Below, piece by piece: positions 18,801 through 25,610 of a DNA stretch of 64,000 bases. The position numbers were made by a program, and so were the translations under genes. The DNA is from Streptomyces microflavus. GTDB lineage: Bacteria > Actinomycetota > Actinomycetes > Streptomycetales > Streptomycetaceae. The stretch lies in contig NZ_BMUG01000001.1 in assembly GCF_014650075.1 (NCBI RefSeq), positions 510,710 to 574,709 of the forward strand. Reading direction: 5' to 3'. The notes below the pieces were generated by a model. It saw only the letters and a list, made by a program, of their open reading frames with translations. It had not been told where the DNA came from and made no database searches. Numbering within the stretch: position 1 is the stretch's first letter; the number at the start of each line of letters is the position of its first letter.

Positions 18801-20143
18801 AGGCGGCCGAGGAGATCGTGCGCCAGCTGCGGCTGCGCGACCTCGGCGGCATCGTCGTCGTCGACTTCATCGACATGGTGCTGGAGTCCAACCGGGACCT
18901 CGTCCTGCGGCGCCTCCTGGAGTGCCTGGGCCGCGACCGCACCAAGCACCAGGTCGCCGAGGTCACCTCGCTCGGCCTGGTCCAGATGACCCGCAAGCGG
19001 GTGGGCCAGGGCCTGCTGGAGTCCTTCTCCGAGACCTGCGTCCACTGCAACGGGCGCGGTGTCATCGTCCACATGGAGCAGCCGACGTCCGTCGGTGGCG
19101 GCGGTTCCAAGAAGTCCAAGAAGCGCGGCCGCGGTGGCGCGGGCCAGGACCACGAGCACGGTCACGAGCAGGACCACGGCCACGAGCACGGCCACGACGA
19201 CCACGCGGCCGAGCCCGTCGAGACCGAGTCCGAGGCCGAGCTGGCCGCCGAGGTCGCTGCCCCGGTGTCCCTGGCGGACCTGGAGCCGGCCGCCGACGAG
19301 GAGTTCTACAGCAGCCCGGCCGAGGCCGAGGCGGCAGCCGGGCGTGGCCGTGGCCGCCGCCGGGCCTCCCGTAAGGCGTCGGCCCCGGCCGGTGCCCCGA
19401 GGACCGAGGCTCCCGCCCCGGTGGCCGAGGCACCCGCTCCCGTCACAGAGGCGGAGCCGGTCGCGCCTGTCGTCGACACGCCCGAGCCCAAGGCTCCGGA
19501 AGCCCCGGTCGCCCAGGAGGCCCCGGCCGCCCCGGAAGCCGCCGAGCCGGCCGAGGCCGCACCCCAGGGCCGTACGCGCCGTCGGGCCACCCGCAAGGCG
19601 TCCGCCCCGGCGGGTTCGCCGAAGCAGGCCGAGGCGGCGGAGCCGGTGCAGCCGGCCGAGCCCACCGCGGACCCGGCAGCCGTCGAGGACCCGGTCGTCG
19701 AGGCGCCCGCCGAGGCCGCTCCCGTACCGGAGACCCCGGTGGCGGAGGCCGCTGTGTCGGAGGCCCCCCAGGAGGCCGCTCCGCCGCGGGCCCGGCGCCG
19801 GGTGACCCGTAAGGTCACCGCTCCGGCGGGTTCGCCCACGGGTGCGGAGGAGGCAGGGGTCGTCGTCGTGGAGTCGGCGCCCGAGGCGAAGGCCCCTGAG
19901 GCCGAGGCCGACGCGTCCGACGAAGCGGTCCCGGCGAAGAAGACGGCCCGCAAGGCCGCCGCCAAGAAGGCTCCGGCGAAGAAGGCGGTGGCCAAGAAGA
20001 CGGTCGCCAAGAAGACCGCCGCGAAGAAGACCACGGCGAAGACGACCGCGAAGAAGGCGACGAAGAAGACCGTCGCCGCCGAGCAGTCGTCGCCTTCCGT
20101 GACCGCTTCGGCGCCGTCCACCGACGGTGAAGCGTCGGCCTGA
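15866..20143 (+). CDS. rne: Ribonuclease E/G family endoribonuclease with large repetitive arms (RNase ES)
   Basis: Single-strand-specific endoribonuclease for mRNA decay and rRNA processing. The product is 1425 aa from ATG 15866 (GGGAG upstream). The catalytic core (about residues 640-1065) has the S1-like segment (YVGNVYLGKVQNVLPSMEAAFVDIG lies here), the catalytic Asp regions VVVDVNTGKFTG (~953) and VVVDFIDM (~1001), and the Zn-link cysteines CVHCNGRG (~1057). An N-terminal arm of ~630 residues and a C-terminal arm of ~360 residues are Ala/Pro/Glu-rich and carry repeats of R-x-RRRA-x-RKA-x-APAGAP. A His-rich stretch (HEHGHEQDHGHEHGH) follows the core, and the C-terminus is histone-H1-like Lys/Ala. 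Streptomyces RNase E enzymes are known for the core lying mid-protein; this one is larger than most. Confidence 0.95.
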   Translation: MPQPNEPASNGNNEENTPGDKLPPRRRRRAASRPAGPPGAPLTPGATEETAPAAEAAAVETPAAAPEETAPETAPPARTRRRAVRKATAPVGAPETAEVVAETAAPAPVAETPAEAPAAEPADSDAPAPRTRRRAVRKATAPAGAPQAAEVVEVVETPAEPLVQEEEPEAEPEAAPEPPAPRRRRASRKATAPAGAPQAAEAAVVVEPVAPAEPVAEPAAEAAEPVAPAAEAPRGRTRRRASAPAGTPQAAATEAVNEPAPAVEPSSEPAAPAEETPAPRSRRRASRKATSPAGTPQVSEAAEPVAAAPAAEEPVESVEAGESLPAAVAEELAAEVEEVEEAAPRGRQRRRATAAAGRPEFTAKTEEPTRKGRRATRPAVAVFQAPVFAEPMFQTPETAAAAAAAAGSSSPYDEVDEVDEAEEQQTAEVQQAPAPAEAAPQGGSRRRRRRRGEAAEAEQAAEPAAPVETPAEQPAEEAPEAEADEHDGEDTDEYGDRPSRRRRRGGRRRRRGEANDTDDAEQHADEAPAHSRSEDSRAEAEQAQGQDTDEEEDDDNDSSASGSSSSRRRRRRRRRSGEGAAEADNGTDDPERTVVKVREPRKKEEREPGTGFDEVQSIKGSTRMEAKKQRRREGREQGRRRVPIITEAEFLARREAVERVMVVRQSGERTQIGVLEDNVLVEHYVNKEQATSYVGNVYLGKVQNVLPSMEAAFVDIGKGRNAVLYAGEVNFEALGMAHGPRRIETALKSGQSVLVQVTKDPIGHKGARLTSQVSLPGRYLVYVPEGSMTGISRKLPDTERSRLKTILKKIVPEDAGVIVRTAAEGASEDELRRDVERLQGQWEEIQKKAKGTSGSNAPTLLYGEPDMTVRVVRDIFNEDFSKVIVSGDDAWETIHGYVSHVAPDLTERLSRWTSEVDVFATYRIDEQLMKALDRKVYLPSGGSLVIDKTEAMVVVDVNTGKFTGQGGNLEETVTRNNLEAAEEIVRQLRLRDLGGIVVVDFIDMVLESNRDLVLRRLLECLGRDRTKHQVAEVTSLGLVQMTRKRVGQGLLESFSETCVHCNGRGVIVHMEQPTSVGGGGSKKSKKRGRGGAGQDHEHGHEQDHGHEHGHDDHAAEPVETESEAELAAEVAAPVSLADLEPAADEEFYSSPAEAEAAAGRGRGRRRASRKASAPAGAPRTEAPAPVAEAPAPVTEAEPVAPVVDTPEPKAPEAPVAQEAPAAPEAAEPAEAAPQGRTRRRATRKASAPAGSPKQAEAAEPVQPAEPTADPAAVEDPVVEAPAEAAPVPETPVAEAAVSEAPQEAAPPRARRRVTRKVTAPAGSPTGAEEAGVVVVESAPEAKAPEAEADASDEAVPAKKTARKAAAKKAPAKKAVAKKTVAKKTAAKKTTAKTTAKKATKKTVAAEQSSPSVTASAPSTDGEASA
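16095..16980 (+). repeat. Coding repeats in the N-terminal arm of RNase E
   Basis: About six degenerate units encoding R-x-RRRA-(x-RKA)-x-APAGAP-x-x-AE, each separated by 25-45 residues rich in Glu/Pro/Ala. Three further units occur in the C-terminal arm, approximately 19340-19860. They are part of rne and in frame throughout. Confidence 0.8.
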
Positions 20144-20489
20144 TGACGCACCGGATGCCGAATCCGTAATCGGATGTTCATTGTCCGTGGCCCGTTCCGA
20201 TACTTTCGGGGCGGGCCACGGGCTTTGTTTCAGAACTGATGCAGGACCCGGTTAACGGGCCCGAAATGGCCTGAGAAATCCCTGATAATGTGACGGCGGT
20301 CGCTGGACTGTCAGGATTCTTCGCAGAAACTACAACCGGTGACCGGGCCCGGTGACAGACAGACCGGACCAGAATCCTCGGCAGGGCGTCGGCATCGCGC
20401 CGGTGGGGTTTCGCGCGGCCTCGTAAGACGTCCCGCTCCCCTGAGCTCTGCCTTGTAAAGAGCTCTTGCGGTGTTCAAGGAGGACGTCC
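20144..20489 (+). other. 346-bp intergenic region between rne and the glycopolymer island
   Basis: No gene is seen. It holds the rne terminator (20185-20221), a relatively AT-rich stretch with a -10-like GATAAT (20284-20289) without a convincing -35, and the ribosome site AAGGAGG (20477-20483) of the next gene. It marks the left edge of the island and probably contains its promoter. Confidence 0.6.
20185..20231 (+). terminator. Rho-independent-type terminator after rne
   Basis: Perfect 10-bp stem CCGTGGCCCG (20185-20194) / CGGGCCACGG (20212-20221), followed by GCTTTGTTT. Confidence 0.85.
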
Positions 20490-21608
20490 ATGACGAGCAT
20501 CAACGAGCAGCCGATCCCTGCTGCCCGTCCGGTCATCGGGGAAGACGAGATCGAGGCCGCGGTACGCGTACTGCGCAGCGGCCGGGTCGTGCAGGGGCCC
20601 GAGGTCGCGGCCTTCGAGGAGGGCTTCTCCCGCCTGGTCGACGGCAGGCACTGTGTCGCCGTCAACTCGGGCACCTCGGCTCTCCAGCTGCTGCTCCTCG
20701 CGCTGGGTATCGGCCCCGGCGACGAGGTGATCGTCCCCTCGTTCTCCTTCGCGGCCTCCGCCAACGCGGTCCGCCTGGTCGGCGCCGACGTGGTCTTCGC
20801 CGACATCGAGCCGGGCAGCTTCGGCCTCGACCCGGCGGCCGTCGAAGCCGCGATCACGCCCCGCACCGCCGCGATCATGCCGGTCCACCTGTACGGCCAC
20901 CCGGCCGCGATGGACAAGATCATGCCGATCGCCGAGAAGCACAAGCTCGCCGTGGTCGAGGACGCCTGCCAGGCCCACGCGGCGGCGCTGAACGGCACCC
21001 CGGTCGGCGCGTTCGGCGCGGGCGGCACCTTCAGCTTCTACCCGACCAAGAACATGCACTCCCTCGAGGGCGGCATGGTCTCCACCGGCGACGCCGAGCT
21101 GGCCCGTACCCTGCGCCTGCTGCGCAACCAGGGCATGGAGCAGCGGTACGCCAACGAGATCGTCGGCGCCAACATGCGGATGACCGACGTCAACGCGGCC
21201 GTCGGCCGCGTCCAGCTCGCCAAGGTCGAGGGCTGGACCGAGCAGCGCCGTGCCAACGCCGCCTACTTCGACGCCAACATCACCGCCCCGAGCGTCACCC
21301 TGCCGCCGGTCGCCGAGGGCGCCCGGCACATCTACCACCAGTACACGGTGCGGATCCGGGGCGACCGGGACGCCGCGATGGCCAAGCTCACCGAGGCGGG
21401 CATCGGCAACGCGGTCTACTACCCGACGCCGATCCACCGCCTCAAGCCCTACTGGGAGCCGGACCAGAAGGCGGGCCGCACCTGGGACCTGCCGGAGACC
21501 GAGAAGGCGGCCGCCGAGGTCGTCTCGCTGCCCGTGCACCCCTCGCTCACCCAGAACGACCTGGAGCGCATCGTGACCGCCGTGAACTCCCTGGGGGAGA
21601 ACCTGTGA
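20490..21608 (+). CDS. DegT/DnrJ/EryC1-family sugar aminotransferase (WbpE/WlbC-like)
   Basis: PLP-dependent aminotransferase, 372 aa, of the sugar-nucleotide family. Inferred reaction: amination of UDP-3-keto-GlcNAc-uronate at C3. It shows NSGTSALQLLLLALGIGPGD, the HLYGHPA region, EDACQAH (Asp binding the PLP ring nitrogen) and the PLP lysine in YPTKN (Lys187). ATG 20490 has a full AAGGAGG seven bases upstream; an in-frame ATG at 20466 lacks one. It overlaps the next gene by 4 bp (GTGA). The role is inferred from the neighbouring oxidoreductase, dehydrogenase, acetyltransferase and epimerase, which together match the WbpA-B-E-D-I pathway. Confidence 0.88.
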   Translation: MTSINEQPIPAARPVIGEDEIEAAVRVLRSGRVVQGPEVAAFEEGFSRLVDGRHCVAVNSGTSALQLLLLALGIGPGDEVIVPSFSFAASANAVRLVGADVVFADIEPGSFGLDPAAVEAAITPRTAAIMPVHLYGHPAAMDKIMPIAEKHKLAVVEDACQAHAAALNGTPVGAFGAGGTFSFYPTKNMHSLEGGMVSTGDAELARTLRLLRNQGMEQRYANEIVGANMRMTDVNAAVGRVQLAKVEGWTEQRRANAAYFDANITAPSVTLPPVAEGARHIYHQYTVRIRGDRDAAMAKLTEAGIGNAVYYPTPIHRLKPYWEPDQKAGRTWDLPETEKAAAEVVSLPVHPSLTQNDLERIVTAVNSLGENL

Positions 21609-22630
21609 GCGCCGTACTGAAGGCCGGGCTCATCGGCCTCGGCTCCATGGGCCGCCACCACGCCCGCGTCCTCGCCGGCCTGGAGGGCGTCGAGCTGGTC
21701 GGCGTCGTCGACCCGATGGGCGACAAGAACGGCTGGGCCCAGGGCGCCCCCGTCCTGTCGACCGTCGAGGAGCTCATCGCCCTCGGCATCGACTACGCCG
21801 TCGTCGCCTGCCCCACCGGCCTGCACGAGGAGGTCGGCCTGCAGCTCGCCGACGCCGGTGTCTGCGCCCTGATCGAGAAGCCGCTCGCGGACACCGTCGA
21901 GGGCGCCCGCCGCCTCGTCGAGGCCTTCGAGTCCCGCGACCTGGTCGCGGGCGTCGGCCACATCGAGCGCTGCAACCCGGCCCTCCTCTCGCTGCGCAGC
22001 CGCCTGGAGGCCGGCGAGCTGGGCGACGTCTACCAGGTCGTCACCCGCCGCCAGGGCCCCTTCCCGCACCGGATCGCCGACGTCGGCGTGGTCAAGGACC
22101 TCGCCACCCACGACATCGACCTGACGGGCTGGGTCACCGGCCAGACGTACACCTCGATCGCCGCGCACACCGTCTCCAAGTCGGGCCGCCCGCACGAGGA
22201 CATGGTCTCCGCCGTCGGCCAGCTCTCCGACGGCACGATGGTCAACCACCTGGTCAACTGGCTGAGCCCGCTCAAGGAGCGGTTCACCTCGGTCACCGGC
22301 GAGCGCGGCTGCTTCATCGCCGACACCCTCACCGCCGACCTCACCTTCCACTCCAACGCCGCGGTCACCACCGAATGGGAGGCGCTGCGCGCCTTCCGCG
22401 GGGTCTCCGAGGGCGACATGATCCGTTACGCCATCCCCAAGCGCGAGCCGTTGCTTGTCGAGCACGAGCTCTTCCGCGACGCTGTACAGGGCAAGCCCGC
22501 CGATATCTGCACCTTGCGCCAGGGGCTTCGTACGGTCGAGGTGGCCGCCGCGGTCATCGAGTCGGCGACGACCGGTCTCTCCGTATCGCTCCGGGCCGCG
22601 GACATGCCGCTAGAGGGGGTGCCCAATTGA
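21605..22630 (+). CDS. Gfo/Idh/MocA-family oxidoreductase (WbpB/WlbA-like)
   Basis: NAD-dependent sugar oxidoreductase, 341 aa. Inferred to oxidise UDP-GlcNAc-uronate at C3 before transamination by the upstream aminotransferase. Visible are the Rossmann motif GLIGLGSMGRHH near the N-terminus, the family EKP motif (ALIEKPLADT, about residue 96) and the substrate-binding VKDLATHDIDL. GTG 21605 overlaps the preceding TGA (GTGA), and its own TGA overlaps the next gene's TTG (TTGA), so three genes are translationally coupled. Substrate assignment is by context. Confidence 0.87.
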   Translation: MSAVLKAGLIGLGSMGRHHARVLAGLEGVELVGVVDPMGDKNGWAQGAPVLSTVEELIALGIDYAVVACPTGLHEEVGLQLADAGVCALIEKPLADTVEGARRLVEAFESRDLVAGVGHIERCNPALLSLRSRLEAGELGDVYQVVTRRQGPFPHRIADVGVVKDLATHDIDLTGWVTGQTYTSIAAHTVSKSGRPHEDMVSAVGQLSDGTMVNHLVNWLSPLKERFTSVTGERGCFIADTLTADLTFHSNAAVTTEWEALRAFRGVSEGDMIRYAIPKREPLLVEHELFRDAVQGKPADICTLRQGLRTVEVAAAVIESATTGLSVSLRAADMPLEGVPN

Positions 22631-24243
22631 CCGAACCAGATGTCACCGTCGTCGTAGCCGTTTACAACACCATGCCGTATCTCACCGAGTGCCTGAACTC
22701 CCTGGTGGGACAGAGCATCGGTGTGGAACGGCTCCAGGTGATCGCCGTGGACGACGGGTCGACCGACGACAGCGGTCCGGAGCTGGACCGCTTCGCCGAG
22801 AGGTACCCCGGCACGGTGACGGTGCTCCACCAGGAGAACTCCGGCGGACCGGCCGCACCCAGCAACCGCGCCCTGGAACTCGCCACGGGACGGTTCGTCT
22901 ACTTCATCGGCTCGGACGACTACCTCGGTGAAGAGGCGCTGGAGCGCATGGTCGCCTGTGCCGACGCCAACGAGTCCGACGTGGTCATCGGCAAGATGGT
23001 CGGCACCAACGGGCGCTATGTCCACCAGAAGCTGTACACGGGCGACCGGCCGGAGGTCAGCCTCTACGACTCGGAGCTGCCCTACACGCTCGCCAACACC
23101 AAGCTCTTCCGCCGAGAACTGGTGGAGAAGCACGGACTGCGGTTCCCGGAGGACCTGCCGGTCGGCAGCGACCAGCCGTTCACCATCGAGGCGTGCGTCC
23201 GGGCCCGCAGGATCTCCGTGCTCTCCGACTACACGTACTACTACGCGGTCAAGCGCGGCGACTCGAGCAACATCACCTACCGGGCGGACCACCTGGCCCG
23301 CCTCCGGTGCACGGCACGCATCATGGAGCACACGGCCGGACTCATCCCGGCCGGGCCCCGGCGCGACGCCGTGCTCAAGCGGCACTTCGACTGGGAGCTC
23401 TCCAAGCTCCTGCAGAAGGACTTCCCCGCTCTCGACCTCACCACCCGCCGCCAGGTCTGCGAGGGCGTCGGCGCGCTGCTGGACGCGTACTTCACGGACG
23501 AGCTGCGCGACGGCACGGGGGTCAAGCGCCGGGTGCGGTTCGGCCTCGCCCGGCGCGGTGCCGTCGACGAGCTCACCCGCGCCATCGAGGACGAGACGGA
23601 CCAAGGGGCGCCGCCCTTCCTCCTGGAGGGGGACCGGGCCTTCGCGCTCTACCCCGGATTCCGGGACGCCGGGGTCGGTCTCGACGACCTGTGGTACGAG
23701 GCGCGGGAGACGGTCGCGGGCAGGCTCGCCGCCGGTACGAAGCTGGAGTCGGCCGCCTGGGAGCAGAACGGGGAGGACCTCGGTCTCGCCCTGAAGCTGC
23801 GGATCGGTGTCACCGGCGACACGTCGTCGGCCGTCGTCGCCCTCGCCCAGGGCGCGCTGCCCGCCAGTGCGGACAAGCCGGGCGCCCGCAAGCTGCCCAA
23901 GAAGACTCCGCTCCCGGAGGTGCTCGGTGAGTTCACCCGGGAGCCCGCCGGGGACGGCGACGGCACCCTGCTCACCGCTCGTATCCCGGTCCGGGCCGTC
24001 CGGGCGAAGCGCGGCGTCCGCGTCTACGTCGACGTTGCGCGCTCCACGTACGAGATCCCTGTCCGCACCGAGGGCCGGCCGATGCCGCTGGCCCGCCGTT
24101 GGGGAAGCGTCACCCCCCACCGGGCCGCGGCGAACCCCAACACGAAGGGCCGGCTCGTGATCACGACGGCCCCGCTGTGGGAACCGAAGCGCGGCGTGGG
24201 CGCACGGCTGCGCCGCATGCTGTCCAGGTCGAAGAGGAAGTAA
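22627..24243 (+). CDS. Glycosyltransferase family 2 protein with C-terminal extension; TTG start
   Basis: GT-A fold glycosyltransferase, 538 aa. The N-terminus has VTVVVAVYNTMPYL, the nucleotide-binding AVDDGSTDDS and NSGGPAAPSNRAL. The usual metal-binding DxD appears as GSDD (YFIGSDDY), so the first Asp is replaced. The C-terminal ~250 residues have no clear family. TTG 22627 is the only in-frame start near the conserved region; it overlaps the previous stop (TTGA) and follows AGAGGGGG. It is clearly related to the GT2 gene at 43411 in the second island. Probably adds a sugar to a cell-wall glycopolymer; donor unknown. Confidence 0.85.
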   Translation: MTEPDVTVVVAVYNTMPYLTECLNSLVGQSIGVERLQVIAVDDGSTDDSGPELDRFAERYPGTVTVLHQENSGGPAAPSNRALELATGRFVYFIGSDDYLGEEALERMVACADANESDVVIGKMVGTNGRYVHQKLYTGDRPEVSLYDSELPYTLANTKLFRRELVEKHGLRFPEDLPVGSDQPFTIEACVRARRISVLSDYTYYYAVKRGDSSNITYRADHLARLRCTARIMEHTAGLIPAGPRRDAVLKRHFDWELSKLLQKDFPALDLTTRRQVCEGVGALLDAYFTDELRDGTGVKRRVRFGLARRGAVDELTRAIEDETDQGAPPFLLEGDRAFALYPGFRDAGVGLDDLWYEARETVAGRLAAGTKLESAAWEQNGEDLGLALKLRIGVTGDTSSAVVALAQGALPASADKPGARKLPKKTPLPEVLGEFTREPAGDGDGTLLTARIPVRAVRAKRGVRVYVDVARSTYEIPVRTEGRPMPLARRWGSVTPHRAAANPNTKGRLVITTAPLWEPKRGVGARLRRMLSRSKRK

Positions 24244-24247
24244 CCCG

Positions 24248-25531
24248 ATGAACATCTGTGTAGTCGCGCTCGGCAAGATCGGGCTTCCGCTCGCCGTGCA
24301 GTTCGCCGCCAAGGGCCACAAGGTCATCGGCGCGGACGTCAACGAGAAGGTCGTCGAGCTGGTCAACGCGGCCACCGAGCCGTTCCCCGGCGAGCACGAC
24401 CTGGACGTCAAGCTCAAGGAGACGGTCGGCGCCGGCCTGCTCTCCGCCACGACGGACACCACGGCCGCGGTCGCCGCGTCCGACGCCGTCGTGGTCGTCG
24501 TCCCGCTCTTCGTGGACGCCGAGGGCACCCCGGACTTCGGCTGGATGGACTCCGCCACCAAGGCCATCGCCGCGGGCCTGAAGCCCGGCACCCTCGTCAG
24601 CTACGAGACCACGCTGCCCGTCGGCACGACCCGTACCCGCTGGGCGCCGATGCTGGCCGAGGGCTCCGGCCTCACCCCGGGCGAGGACTTCCACCTGGTC
24701 TTCTCCCCGGAGCGGGTGCTGACCGGCCGGGTCTTCGCCGACCTGCGCCGCTACCCCAAGCTCGTCGGCGGCATCGACGAGGCGTCCGCCGCCGCGGGCG
24801 TCGCCTTCTACGAGGCCGTGCTCGACTTCGACGAGCGCGAGGACCTGCCCCGCCCCAACGGCGTCTGGGACCTCGGCACGGCGGAGGCCTCCGAGCTGGC
24901 GAAGCTCGCCGAGACCACCTACCGGGACGTCAACATCGGCCTGGCCAACCAGTTCGCCCGGTTCGCCGACCAGAACGACATCGACGTCAAGAAGGTCATC
25001 GAGGCCTGCAACAGCCAGCCCTACAGCCACATCCACCAGCCCGGCATCGCCGTCGGCGGCCACTGCATCCCGATCTACCCGCGGATGTACCTGTGGAACG
25101 ACCCCGAGGCGACCGTCGTACGCGCGGCCCGCGAGGCCAACGCCGCGATGCCCGAGTACGCCGTCGACCTGCTGGCCGCCGCCTACGGCGACCTGGACGG
25201 CGTCGGCGTCCTGGTGCTGGGCGCCGCCTACCGCGGAGGCGTCAAGGAGACCGCGTTCTCCGGTGTCTTCGGCGTCGTCGAGGCGCTCAAGGCGCGCGGC
25301 GCGGTGCCGTTCGTCTCGGACCCGATGTACACCGCCGACGAGCTGACCGCCCACGGCCTGGTCCCGCACGAGAGCCAGGCCGTCACCGCGGCGATCCTCC
25401 AGGCCGACCACGCCGAGTACCGCGAGCTCTCCGCCGCCGACCTCCCGGACGTCCGCGTCCTGGTCGACGGCCGTCGCACGACGGACCCCGCCCGGTGGTC
25501 GGGCGTGCGACGCGTTGTCATAGGAGGCTGA
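24248..25531 (+). CDS. Nucleotide-sugar dehydrogenase (UDP-GlcNAc 6-dehydrogenase, WbpA-like)
   Basis: UDP-glucose/GDP-mannose dehydrogenase family, 427 aa. Inferred to oxidise UDP-GlcNAc at C6 to the uronic acid, the first step of the diamino-uronate pathway. It has an N-terminal Rossmann domain (VALGKIGLPLAVQFAAKGH), the motif FSPERVLTGR, and the catalytic cysteine in VGGHCIPIYP at about residue 265; the C-terminal UDP-binding domain starts near 310. ATG 24248 lies 4 bp after the GT2 stop, behind AGAGGAAG. It could instead act on UDP-ManNAc (WecC type), but the neighbouring 3-oxidation and transamination enzymes favour UDP-GlcNAc. Confidence 0.88.
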   Translation: MNICVVALGKIGLPLAVQFAAKGHKVIGADVNEKVVELVNAATEPFPGEHDLDVKLKETVGAGLLSATTDTTAAVAASDAVVVVVPLFVDAEGTPDFGWMDSATKAIAAGLKPGTLVSYETTLPVGTTRTRWAPMLAEGSGLTPGEDFHLVFSPERVLTGRVFADLRRYPKLVGGIDEASAAAGVAFYEAVLDFDEREDLPRPNGVWDLGTAEASELAKLAETTYRDVNIGLANQFARFADQNDIDVKKVIEACNSQPYSHIHQPGIAVGGHCIPIYPRMYLWNDPEATVVRAAREANAAMPEYAVDLLAAAYGDLDGVGVLVLGAAYRGGVKETAFSGVFGVVEALKARGAVPFVSDPMYTADELTAHGLVPHESQAVTAAILQADHAEYRELSAADLPDVRVLVDGRRTTDPARWSGVRRVVIGG

Positions 25532-25610
25532 ACGGGGCGGGAAGCCCCCGCCCCAAGGCCTCTCTCACCGCCGGTGCTCCCGGCGCTCTTGAACGGTAAG
25601 GAATTCTGTA

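Noticed and set aside
15755-19204. 1149-codon open frame on the minus strand opposite rne
   Set aside because: Product is a Gly/Leu/Val low-complexity mirror of the GC-rich repeats in rne. It has no ribosome site or conserved motif and arises from codon bias.
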